Assembly (NCBI GenBank): GCA_965659115.1
Contig: CBFHUP010000041.1
Span: 1 to 27,155 of the forward strand
Length of the DNA stretch: 27,155 bases
Origin: UBA8752 sp965659115
GTDB taxonomy: Bacteria > Bacteroidota > Bacteroidia > Flavobacteriales_D > Sanyastnellaceae
Reading direction: 5' to 3'
Below the pieces are notes generated by a model. That model was not told the origin of the DNA. It saw only the letters and a program-made list of their open reading frames with translations, and made no database searches. The position numbers and the translations under genes were made by a program. This document shows, one piece after another, positions 8,050 through 15,746 of the stretch. How positions within the stretch are numbered: position 1 is the first letter of the stretch; each line of letters starts with the position of its first letter.

Positions 8050-8970
8050 TCAGACCCCGCCCAACCAATCCACCCCTTCGACGCCCTTGCGCAACCAGGT
8101 GAGCGTTTCCGCCTGAGGTGAACCTTCTGGGGGTTGATGGTCATACTCCCAATGGGCCCGAGAAGGCAGGCTCATGAGTATGCTCTCGGTGCGTCCTCCA
8201 GAGACCAACCCGAAGCGGGTGCCGCGGTCGTGGACGAGGTTAAACTCCACATATCGGCCCCTGCGTAAACCTTGCCAATGCATGTCATCGGCATTGACAA
8301 AGCTCTGATAAAATGGAGCCGCGCGCTCCTTGTAAATCCTGGCATACGCGCTGGAGAGGTCGACACAAAAGGCCAGCGCTTCCTCTCGGTCGGCACTGCC
8401 ATCTCGGCCAATATGGTCAAAGAAGATGCCCCCCACTCCCCGGGATTCGTTGCGGTGGGGCAAACTGAAATAACGGTCTGCCCAAGGCTTAAACACACTG
8501 TAATCGGCCACTGCATGGCGGTCGCAAACGGCTTTGAGTTCGCGGTGAAACGCCTGGGCTTCTGTGGGTACGATGTAGTGCGGTGTCAGATCTATACCCC
8601 CTCCGAACCACCACGTCCCGTCATCCAACGTGAAGTACCTGACGTTCATGTGAATGATGGGCACATGCGGGTTGCAGGGGTGCAAGACGCTCGACACGCC
8701 TGTGGCTGCAAAACGCGCAGCAGAAGAATCCAATTGTTGGGCGAGTGCAGGTGTCACATCACCCTCGACCGCTGAAAAATTGAGCCCCCCTTTCTCAATC
8801 ACCTTGCCCTCCTTGAGGATGCGGGTGTCTCCACCGCCGCCATTGGCCCGCTTCCAGTGATCGCGCGTCAAGCCCGCTTCATCATCAAACGCCATAAGCG
8901 CCGCAACTTGCTCGTTCTGAACAGTCCGAAAAGCCTCCTGAACCTTGGCCAAAAACTCGGTGTCGATCAT
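8050..8970 (-). CDS. hemF: Oxygen-dependent coproporphyrinogen III oxidase
   Basis: HemF decarboxylates two propionates of coproporphyrinogen III to vinyl groups using O2, giving protoporphyrinogen IX for haem. The 306-residue product shows the family block GGGGDTRI (44-51) leading into EKGGLNFSAVEG, the HPCNPHVPIIHMNVRYF region with His97 and His107, and WWFGGGIDLTP (120-130). Length is standard. Its ATG overlaps the stop of the upstream LysM gene by four bases, so it is the last gene of a guaA-LysM-hemF unit. An aerobic haem route is implied. Confidence 0.96.
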   Translation of the reverse strand: MIDTEFLAKVQEAFRTVQNEQVAALMAFDDEAGLTRDHWKRANGGGGDTRILKEGKVIEKGGLNFSAVEGDVTPALAQQLDSSAARFAATGVSSVLHPCNPHVPIIHMNVRYFTLDDGTWWFGGGIDLTPHYIVPTEAQAFHRELKAVCDRHAVADYSVFKPWADRYFSLPHRNESRGVGGIFFDHIGRDGSADREEALAFCVDLSSAYARIYKERAAPFYQSFVNADDMHWQGLRRGRYVEFNLVHDRGTRFGLVSGGRTESILMSLPSRAHWEYDHQPPEGSPQAETLTWLRKGVEGVDWLGGV

Positions 8971-10538
8971 CGGTCTTCTGCTTCTTTTTCAGCTCCTGAG
9001 CTGGGGGGATTCAGCTCTAACCATTTGAAATCTTCCTGCCTCATGAGCCTGACGGCACCATTGACAAGCCCTCCACCTTCGCCGTCTACAGCGCGCCAAT
9101 CAAAGGCGTACTGGACGTTGCTCGGCGGTGTCCATGTTTGAATCAAACGTCCCCCATCGGCGATGACAATAGGCCATGCAGGGCCATGCGCGAGGGTCCA
9201 ACCCAACACGTCCTTGAGGACATCGTGCGCCATCCACCCGTAACTTCCTGCAAGCCCCCCCCTCAACGCGGAGAGGCGTCGGGCCAGACAAAAATGTGTA
9301 GAATCAAAGGCCGCACGCAGCGACGAATCAGGCCATGCACCACCTCCATCCACCACCGTGAACCCCACCCGCTCGCGCAAATCGGGATCCAAAAAATCAA
9401 ACCTCTTCCAATCCCCGTCTGCGTAAACCACAAAATCCAGAGAGTCACCCAACTGAATTTCAGTTTGTAACACCCCTGCAAAAGACCGGTTTGCCTTGCC
9501 TCCTGGCACGACCAAAACATTGCGGCGAACGTCTGTGAGCGAGTCACGCAAGGTTCCCAGACCGCGAGAAGCCACCTCCACCTCGCTCATCACGAGCAAG
9601 CTGTCCTCGGCAGCATGCCGGACCCAGGCGTCGCGAAATGCCGATTCGGCTTCGAGGTTGCGAATGTCTCCCGTCATCAGAAGCAACACCTGCTCGCCAC
9701 GATGGCGCACGGCCACATGTTGGGCCAGCATTTGCATCCTCTGCGTCACCTGAGAATAGGGCATCAGCACCCCCGGTCTGTCTTTGGCCAACCTTGCCCC
9801 TAAGTCCGTCAAGGCCACATGCACGGCAGCTTCCATTCCCGGCCATTCACGGACTTCAAAAAATTGCGAGCGCTTGAGTGGCCCCAATGCAATGTGCACA
9901 GGACCTCCCCATTCCTGCAGGTCCTGCGGGACGCACAACAGGGCCCCTGATGTATCCCGACCTGTATCCAAAAAGCGCACTTCGAGGTGGGCACCCAAGC
10001 GCTGGTCGTCGTCCAACGCCATCCGAATCCCCGCAGCACAATCTTCTGCGATTTCCCGCAAACGGGCTTCTTGCCTGCTCAAGCTGTCTCGGCCAGAAAA
10101 AAACGGCAAAAAGACCGCAATACGCACCGTGTCCAAGGACCATGTCGGTGGCACTGGGCGCGGCCTTGGAGTGGTGTCACGCGTCCCCATCTGCACTGCT
10201 GAGCCCACGCCGTCTATCGCGGAGGGAACCGGGTCCGTTTGGGCGGGAAGGCTGTCGGTAGACGCGGATTCGATGGGATGATCCGGCGGCATTTCAACCG
10301 CTTGCGCGACGGTGGTTTTTGGAATGCGGAGCACATCCCCCTTGCGAATCCCCCCTTCAGCCCATGGATTCAAGGTGTAGAGTGCATTCAAATCCACCCC
10401 GTAGGACCGGGCGATTCCATAGGCAGTCTCTTTGCGCAGCACCGTATGGGTCGTCGGTGTCTGTGCTCCTGCCTCAACGAAGAGGAGCATGACACCCAAC
10501 AAGACGAACAGACGTGAAAGGAGGCGCATCATTCCCAT
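8967..10538 (-). CDS. Secreted LysM-domain protein with type-1 periplasmic-binding-like domain
   Basis: The 523-residue product begins with a signal peptide ending near GAQ (residue 26). A single LysM domain follows at about 30-75, ending KGDVLRIPKT, and in the family this would bind peptidoglycan. After a Ser/Pro-rich linker (about 85-125), residues 130-500 resemble the PBP1/amino-acid ABC substrate-binding fold (VRIAVFLPFFSGRD start, later VPGGKANRSF). Such LysM-PBP1 proteins are encoded next to guaA in many Bacteroidota; their function is unknown, and a cell-wall-anchored ligand sensor is speculation. Start choice: ATG at 10538 or at 10532; the latter makes an ATGA overlap with the guaA stop. 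The end overlaps hemF. Confidence 0.85.
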   Translation of the reverse strand: MGMMRLLSRLFVLLGVMLLFVEAGAQTPTTHTVLRKETAYGIARSYGVDLNALYTLNPWAEGGIRKGDVLRIPKTTVAQAVEMPPDHPIESASTDSLPAQTDPVPSAIDGVGSAVQMGTRDTTPRPRPVPPTWSLDTVRIAVFLPFFSGRDSLSRQEARLREIAEDCAAGIRMALDDDQRLGAHLEVRFLDTGRDTSGALLCVPQDLQEWGGPVHIALGPLKRSQFFEVREWPGMEAAVHVALTDLGARLAKDRPGVLMPYSQVTQRMQMLAQHVAVRHRGEQVLLLMTGDIRNLEAESAFRDAWVRHAAEDSLLVMSEVEVASRGLGTLRDSLTDVRRNVLVVPGGKANRSFAGVLQTEIQLGDSLDFVVYADGDWKRFDFLDPDLRERVGFTVVDGGGAWPDSSLRAAFDSTHFCLARRLSALRGGLAGSYGWMAHDVLKDVLGWTLAHGPAWPIVIADGGRLIQTWTPPSNVQYAFDWRAVDGEGGGLVNGAVRLMRQEDFKWLELNPPSSGAEKEAEDR

Positions 10539-12091
10539 TCTATGGTGGCGGGTGGCTTGGAGGAAATGTCGTACACCACCCTATTGATCCCCCTGACTTT
10601 GTTGATGATGGCATTGGAAACTTCGGCGAGGAAGGCGTGCGGAAAGTCGACCCAATCGGCTGTCATCCCATCGGTAGAGGTCACCGCACGCAACGCCACC
10701 GCTTGCTCGTAGGTGCGCTCATCCCCCATGACGCCCACGCTTTGCACCGGCAATAAAATGGTCCCTGCCTGCCACACGCGGTCGTAATGCCCATGCTCAC
10801 GGAGCTTGTCTGTCCAAATTCGGTCGGCATTCTGAAGCAACTCCACCTTCTCAGGGGTCACTTCTCCCAAGATGCGGATGCCCAGCCCTGGACCAGGAAA
10901 AGGATGGCGCCCCAGCAATTCCTGGGACATGCCCATTTCGCGACCTACCCGGCGCACCTCGTCTTTAAACAGCATGCGCAAAGGCTCCACCACTTGCAGC
11001 TTCATGTAATCGGGCAGCCCTCCCACATTGTGGTGCGACTTGATGGTGGCACTTGGACCGCCAGTCGCAGAAACACTCTCAATGACATCAGGATAAATGG
11101 TGCCTTGACCCAGCCATTTTACACCATCAAGCAGACCGCTTTCATGGTCAAATACATCGATGAATGTGGCTCCGATGGCTTTGCGTTTGCCCTCGGGATC
11201 CGAAACACCAGAAAGCGCCGCGTAAAACCGGTCCGCAGACCGCACTCCTTTGACGTTGAGGCCCAGGCCTTCATAGCCCTTCATCACTTCCTCGAACTCG
11301 TGCTTCCGAAGCAATCCGTTGTCGACGAAAATGCAAAACAGGCGGTCCCCAATGGCCCGGTGGAGCAACATGGCCGCAACACTGGAGTCTACCCCTCCGC
11401 TCAAACCGAGGACCACCCGGTCCTCACCCAACTGCTCCTTGAGCTCCTCTACAGTGGAGTCCACGAAGTGCGCAGGGGTCCAATCGGCGGCACAGCCACA
11501 AATGCCGTGCACATAATTCCGCAGGAGCGTGAGCCCCTCTTCACTGTGATAGACCTCCGGGTGGAACTGAATGCCCCAGGTGGGCTCTTCCCTGAACGAG
11601 AAACCCGCGTACTTCACATCGTGCGTTGAACAGGTCACTTGGGCCTTTTCGCCCACCGACTGTATGGTATCGCCATGGCTCATCCAGACCTGTTTTCCTT
11701 CGGTCATGCCCTCGAACAACCGATCCGAATTGTCGATGTGATTCAAATGGGCACGGCCGTATTCGCGGCTGTCGCTCGCTTCAACCCGTCCACCGCTGTC
11801 CTGAGCCAACCATTGCGCCCCAAAGCAGACCCCAAGTACAGGCCACTGTCCACGCACGCCCTCCAAATCGGGAGCTGGCGCATCGTCTTCTCGAACACTG
11901 TGCGGACTGCCTGACAAGATTACCCCCTTCCAAACCCGACCCAGCGCATCATCGGCAGGTGGGGTTTCGAGCAAAGTCCTCCAGTTTCCGTTCCACGGCT
12001 TGATCTCCGCGTAGGTGTTGAGCTCCCTCACCCTACGGGCAATGAGCTGGGTGTATTGAGAACCAAAGTCGAGAATCAGAATGCTGTCCAT
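10529..12091 (-). CDS. guaA: GMP synthase (glutamine-hydrolysing)
   Basis: GuaA converts XMP to GMP using ATP and ammonia from glutamine. The 520-residue product has a class I glutamine amidotransferase domain with nucleophile Cys89 in GVCFGAQ and partners His177 and Glu179 in FHPEV, an ATP-pyrophosphatase domain with SGGVDSS (231-237), and the terminal dimerisation domain ending YDISSKPPATIEWE. Length is typical. It is first in a coupled block with the LysM protein and hemF, and is divergent from maf across a 103-base spacer. On the minus strand TAATTTCG (12118-12111) resembles the -7 promoter element but lacks a clear partner. Confidence 0.97.
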   Translation of the reverse strand: MDSILILDFGSQYTQLIARRVRELNTYAEIKPWNGNWRTLLETPPADDALGRVWKGVILSGSPHSVREDDAPAPDLEGVRGQWPVLGVCFGAQWLAQDSGGRVEASDSREYGRAHLNHIDNSDRLFEGMTEGKQVWMSHGDTIQSVGEKAQVTCSTHDVKYAGFSFREEPTWGIQFHPEVYHSEEGLTLLRNYVHGICGCAADWTPAHFVDSTVEELKEQLGEDRVVLGLSGGVDSSVAAMLLHRAIGDRLFCIFVDNGLLRKHEFEEVMKGYEGLGLNVKGVRSADRFYAALSGVSDPEGKRKAIGATFIDVFDHESGLLDGVKWLGQGTIYPDVIESVSATGGPSATIKSHHNVGGLPDYMKLQVVEPLRMLFKDEVRRVGREMGMSQELLGRHPFPGPGLGIRILGEVTPEKVELLQNADRIWTDKLREHGHYDRVWQAGTILLPVQSVGVMGDERTYEQAVALRAVTSTDGMTADWVDFPHAFLAEVSNAIINKVRGINRVVYDISSKPPATIEWE

Positions 12092-12194
12092 TGCGGGCGC
12101 GATATGGGCACGAAATTACGCTCGTGTTTCCGGCCTTCCACATGAACGCATCCACTGGAAGACTGTTGTTTTGCACCGTTGTTAAACGCTTCTC

Positions 12195-12821
12195 ATGCTC
12201 TTCACCCCAGACTCCCCCTCTGCCCTTCCCCTTTTGCCCGGACTTCAACAGCGGAAATTGGTCCTTGCCAGTGCTTCACCCCGACGCAAACAGCTGATTG
12301 GGATGCTGGGCATCCCTTTCGAAATCCGCCCCATTGGTGCAGACGAGGTGTACCCTGAAAGTGTTTCCGGCACCGACATCCCGCGGTTCTTGAGCGAACT
12401 CAAGGCCCATGCTGCCTTGCCTAGTTTGACCGCAGAGGAAATCCTCATTACGAGCGACACAGTGGTTCAATTGGATGGCGATACCTTGGAAAAACCCGGT
12501 TCACCGGAGGAAGCCATGGGCATGATCCGCAGACTTTCAGGAAGAACCCATGAGGTCACAACTGCGTTTACAGTGGTGGATGGCCGGGCTCCTGACAAGC
12601 TTAAAACAGACCACGACACCGTCAGAGTGTCCTTCCTACACCTTTCGGACGAATTCATCCAACATTACGTGAATCACCACCAACCATTCGACAAGGCCGG
12701 CGCTTATGGAGCCCAAGATTTAATCGGCGCATGCGGCATTCATGCTCTTGAGGGCAGCTTTTACACCGTTATGGGCCTCCCTATGCACAAAATTTTTTCA
12801 ACGCTCCAAGACCTTGATTAA
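12195..12821 (+). CDS. maf: Maf family nucleoside triphosphate pyrophosphatase
   Basis: Maf proteins hydrolyse non-canonical nucleotides (or dTTP/UTP) to monophosphates and are linked to cell-division arrest. The 208-residue product has the signature SASPRR (26-31), the catalytic stretch ITSDTVVQLDG, then EKPGSPEEAMGMIRRLSGRTHEV and GAYGAQDLIGACGI. The arrangement fits the YhdE-like dTTP/UTP class, though substrate class is inferred. The ATG at 12195 leaves a roughly 20-residue N-terminal tail before the first strand, as in other Bacteroidota Maf proteins. It stands upstream of proteorhodopsin with a 120-base gap and no evident terminator. Confidence 0.93.
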   Translation: MLFTPDSPSALPLLPGLQQRKLVLASASPRRKQLIGMLGIPFEIRPIGADEVYPESVSGTDIPRFLSELKAHAALPSLTAEEILITSDTVVQLDGDTLEKPGSPEEAMGMIRRLSGRTHEVTTAFTVVDGRAPDKLKTDHDTVRVSFLHLSDEFIQHYVNHHQPFDKAGAYGAQDLIGACGIHALEGSFYTVMGLPMHKIFSTLQDLD

Positions 12822-12912
12822 CAGGGCAATCGGGCGAGCTTCGATTTATTTCGTTCACTTTTTTTACAAATATCCTGAACAAGACCTCGGCTCTTCGGTT
12901 TTGGTGTGTACG

Positions 12913-12926
12913 TTGAACACGTTCAA
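12913..12926. promoter_or_regulatory. Inverted repeat in the proteorhodopsin leader
   Basis: TTGAAC and GTTCAA form a perfect 6-2-6 inverted repeat ending 15 bases before the proteorhodopsin ATG. Its short spacer suits a dimeric DNA-binding regulator better than an RNA hairpin. No regulator gene is adjacent and no second copy was noticed, so this is only a candidate operator. Confidence 0.3.
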
Positions 12927-12941
12927 AACCATACACAACAA

Positions 12942-13688
12942 ATGAACCTTTCTTTAATTCTAGCCGACGCTTCGCTCTACATGAGTGAGCACTTTGACAG
13001 CCTGACAAGTTTCACCTTCTTCGTCGGTTGCATGGCCATGATGGCCGCATCTGTCTTTTTCTTCCTCGAAATGGGCAGCGTAGACAAAAAATGGAGGACG
13101 TCACTGCTCATCAGTGGCATCATCACATTTATCGCGTTCGTGCACTACTACTACATGCGCGATTACTACCTGGCTACAGGTGACAGCCCCATTGCATTCC
13201 GCTATGTGGACTGGACCTTGACCGTTCCGCTGATGTGTGTGGAGTTCTACCTCATCACCAAGAAAGCCGGTGGAACCATGGGCCTCATGTGGAAGCTCAT
13301 CTTTGCTTCTGTCATCATGTTGGTGACGGGTTACTGGGGTGAGGCACTGGACCAAAGCAACGCTTGGCTCTGGGGTCTTTTCTCAGGCATCGCTTACTTC
13401 TACATTGTTTATCTCGTCTGGTTTGGTGAGGTCAAGCAATTGGCTGCAAACGCTGGAGGAGCTGTAGCTGAAGCCAACAAGTGGCTCGGATGGTTCGTGT
13501 TGGCCGGATGGGCGATTTACCCCATTGGTTACATGGCTGGAACCGGCGACTTCGGTGGCGGACAGTGGTACCAGGGTCTCTTTACCCTCGACATGGACGT
13601 CATCTACAACATTGGTGACGCCATCAACAAGATCGGCTTCGGTCTCGTGATTTACGCTTTGGCCATCAAGGACAGCTCTAAGGGCTGA
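12942..13688 (+). CDS. Proteorhodopsin, light-driven proton pump, green-type, fenestrated
   Basis: This seven-helix retinal protein of 248 residues sits in the inner membrane and pumps protons out in light. Helix C reads FRYVDWTLTVPLMCVEFYL: Asp90 (proton acceptor, PR Asp97), Thr94 and Glu101 (donor, PR Glu108) give the DTE pump signature. Met98 corresponds to tuning position 105, and Leu or Met there means green absorption. His68 matches PR His75, and Lys230 in DAINKIGFG is the retinal Schiff-base lysine. Helix E has Gly145 (WLWGLFSG) aligned with bacteriorhodopsin Trp138 and xanthorhodopsin Gly156, the fenestration that admits an antenna carotenoid. An in-frame GTG at 12906 would add 12 residues, but ATG 12942 directly precedes the expected N-terminus. 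blh follows after a terminator-like hairpin. Confidence 0.98.
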   Translation: MNLSLILADASLYMSEHFDSLTSFTFFVGCMAMMAASVFFFLEMGSVDKKWRTSLLISGIITFIAFVHYYYMRDYYLATGDSPIAFRYVDWTLTVPLMCVEFYLITKKAGGTMGLMWKLIFASVIMLVTGYWGEALDQSNAWLWGLFSGIAYFYIVYLVWFGEVKQLAANAGGAVAEANKWLGWFVLAGWAIYPIGYMAGTGDFGGGQWYQGLFTLDMDVIYNIGDAINKIGFGLVIYALAIKDSSKG

Positions 13689-13716
13689 ACCCTCTGAAAC
13701 TTAAGCAAGGAAATCA

Positions 13717-13750
13717 GGCCCACTCCTTTTCAGGGGTGGGCCTTTCCTTT
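13717..13750 (+). terminator. Strong rho-independent-type hairpin between proteorhodopsin and blh
   Basis: GGCCCACTCC (13717-13726) pairs with GGGGTGGGCC (13733-13742) over ten bases with one G-U pair, around the loop TTTTCA, and is followed by TTTCCTTT. It ends six bases before the blh ATG. It would release most rhodopsin transcripts, leaving low read-through into blh. Confidence 0.75.
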
Positions 13751-13755
13751 GCCTC

Positions 13756-14661
13756 ATGTTTGGCCTCATTCCGCCTACCGTTTTTCAAGACGCCCGAAAG
13801 GTCAGAACCTGGACTTTGGGGCTTTTGGCAATGGGCATGGCTCTCGCGGCAGCGGCAGCCCATTGGTGGCCCGAGGTGCAGACGCCCTTGGCCGTATTGC
13901 TCATCGCTGTCATAGGCATTCAGCACGGCGCTTTGGACCACATCCTTCACGCCCACATGCATGGAGACCCCGAAGGTCCCTTGCGCCAATCGTTTGTTCT
14001 GCCTTATGTGGCCGGAATCGGCCTCTGTTGGGTGGCCTTTGAATGGGCGCCCTCAGCAATGCTCGGTCTTTTTCTCTGTGTCAGTGCCTACCACTTTGGG
14101 ATGTCTCACCTGCGCATTGATACCATGCGTGGTAAACCCAAGGCCAGCCACACCGTAGCCCTAGCGCTGGGACTCGCCCTGTTGGCACCATTGGTGACGC
14201 GTCCAGATGCCCTGCTCATTTTAAAAGACTACGGCTGGGACCTCTCCCCTTCTTTTGGTGACCGATACTTTCCCCTTCAACTGGCCTCGGCCTCGGCGGT
14301 GATATTGGCCGCAGCGTTGCACACAACATGGCGCAACGGCCTCTTGGCCTGCACAGGTGTGGCGCTTGCTTGGTGTGTCGACGACCTGCTGCTGGCTTTC
14401 GCCTTGTATTTCGTGCTGGGTCACTCGCGAGAGGCCTTTTTCGAAGAGTTCAAGGAACGCCAGTCCTTGGCACCTGTCTTTGCCCGTCTTTACCTGCGCA
14501 GCTTGCCCTTGAGCCTCGTATTTGCCGCGATGGCAGGGGCTGTGATTTGGACAGTGAGCCAAGGCATGCTCAGCCAGCGCGCCGCCTTGAGCTTTCTGCT
14601 GGCGGGCACCTTGCCTCACATTGCGGTACTCGAAGGCTGGGTCACGGCGCGTCTGAGGTAA
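13756..14661 (+). CDS. blh: Brp/Blh family beta-carotene 15,15'-dioxygenase
   Basis: Blh is an integral membrane iron enzyme that splits beta-carotene into two retinal molecules, the chromophore of the neighbouring rhodopsin. The 301-residue product is very hydrophobic (about eight membrane segments). It carries HGALDH (57-62), AYHFG with His113, GHS with His222 near the end of a helix, and TLPH with His288. These correspond to the conserved histidines expected to hold iron. After His222 the sequence continues SREAFF, so a second histidine four residues on, as I recall for some characterised Blh proteins, is not present; whether that matters is unknown. Location directly after proteorhodopsin is the typical arrangement. 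It converges on selD with a 21-base gap. Confidence 0.93.
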   Translation: MFGLIPPTVFQDARKVRTWTLGLLAMGMALAAAAAHWWPEVQTPLAVLLIAVIGIQHGALDHILHAHMHGDPEGPLRQSFVLPYVAGIGLCWVAFEWAPSAMLGLFLCVSAYHFGMSHLRIDTMRGKPKASHTVALALGLALLAPLVTRPDALLILKDYGWDLSPSFGDRYFPLQLASASAVILAAALHTTWRNGLLACTGVALAWCVDDLLLAFALYFVLGHSREAFFEEFKERQSLAPVFARLYLRSLPLSLVFAAMAGAVIWTVSQGMLSQRAALSFLLAGTLPHIAVLEGWVTARLR

Positions 14662-14682
14662 TTGTCCATCCCTCCTTTGATT

Positions 14683-15732
14683 TTACGCCTTCAACTTCAC
14701 CTGCCCTTGGCCGGGGACCACCTCACCAATGGGCTGACTGTGGCACCCAAAGTCTCGCAATACTTTTTCGACTTGCTCCTTGGCCGTAGGATCCACCGAA
14801 ACCAACAACCCCCCACTGGTCTGAGGGTCGCAAACCACATCCCGAACAAACGTTCCAACACCCCCCCACTCTAAGTGATGGCCATAGCTGGCAAAGTTGC
14901 GACGCGTGCCCCCAGGAATGCAGCCAGCTGCGTGGTATTTGGCCAAGCCTTCTCGGTCAAGCAGAGGCAGAGACGCCCCCTCAAAAACCAGATCAACACC
15001 CGTGGCACGCGCCATTTCGAGGGCATGACCTCCAAGTCCGAAGCCGGTCACATCCGTCATGGCATGGACCCCCTCGATGTCGCCCAAATCGGCACCAACC
15101 TTGTTGAGACGGGTCATGTTGTTTTGGGCTGCCGCCAAGTGTTCCGGGTCAACCACCCCCTTCTTCTGGGCGGTTGTCACCATCCCGACTCCCAATGGCT
15201 TGGTGAGATACAGCGCATCTCCCGTCGCTGCGCCGCCATTTTTTTTGAGTTTGGACAGCGTCACACGTCCGGACACAGCGAGTCCAAAAATGGGTTCCGG
15301 TGAATCGATGCTGTGGCCTCCCGCCAATGGAATGCCGGCCTCTGCACAAATGGACCGCCCACCTTCCAGAACCTGTCCAGCCACTTCGGGAGGGAGTTTG
15401 TCTACGGGCCACCCTAAGATGGCTATCGCCATCAAGGGACGACCGCCCATGGCATAGATGTCGCTGATCGCATTCGCAGCTGCGATGCGGCCAAAGGCAT
15501 TTGGATCGTCCACAATGGGCATAAAGAAGTCCGTTGTAGAAACCACCGCCGTTCCATCGCCAAGATCATAGACCGCCGCATCATCGCGGGCACCGTGACC
15601 TACAATCAGGTTGGGGTCGTTGGATTGGTCGCCCAGCTGGGCCAAAATCTGGTCGAGCACTCCAGGGGCAATTTTACATCCACAGCCCGCTCCATGGCTG
15701 TACTGGGTCAGCTTCACTTGTTCTTGCTCCAT
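14683..15732 (-). CDS. selD: Selenide, water dikinase SelD
   Basis: SelD makes selenophosphate from selenide and ATP, the selenium donor for modified tRNA and selenocysteine. The 349-residue product has the N-terminal loop GAGCGCKIAP with Cys17 (catalytic position, sometimes selenocysteine in other species) and Lys20, followed by an AIR-synthase-like fold with GGHSIDSPEPIFGLAVSG and DVTGFGLGGHALEMA. It lies 14 bases after mnmH on the same strand, so the two form an operon. No selA, selB or selC is visible, so selenophosphate is most likely spent on tRNA 2-selenouridine. Confidence 0.96.
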   Translation of the reverse strand: MEQEQVKLTQYSHGAGCGCKIAPGVLDQILAQLGDQSNDPNLIVGHGARDDAAVYDLGDGTAVVSTTDFFMPIVDDPNAFGRIAAANAISDIYAMGGRPLMAIAILGWPVDKLPPEVAGQVLEGGRSICAEAGIPLAGGHSIDSPEPIFGLAVSGRVTLSKLKKNGGAATGDALYLTKPLGVGMVTTAQKKGVVDPEHLAAAQNNMTRLNKVGADLGDIEGVHAMTDVTGFGLGGHALEMARATGVDLVFEGASLPLLDREGLAKYHAAGCIPGGTRRNFASYGHHLEWGGVGTFVRDVVCDPQTSGGLLVSVDPTAKEQVEKVLRDFGCHSQPIGEVVPGQGQVKLKA

Positions 15733-15746
15733 ACCGCAAAGGTGGG

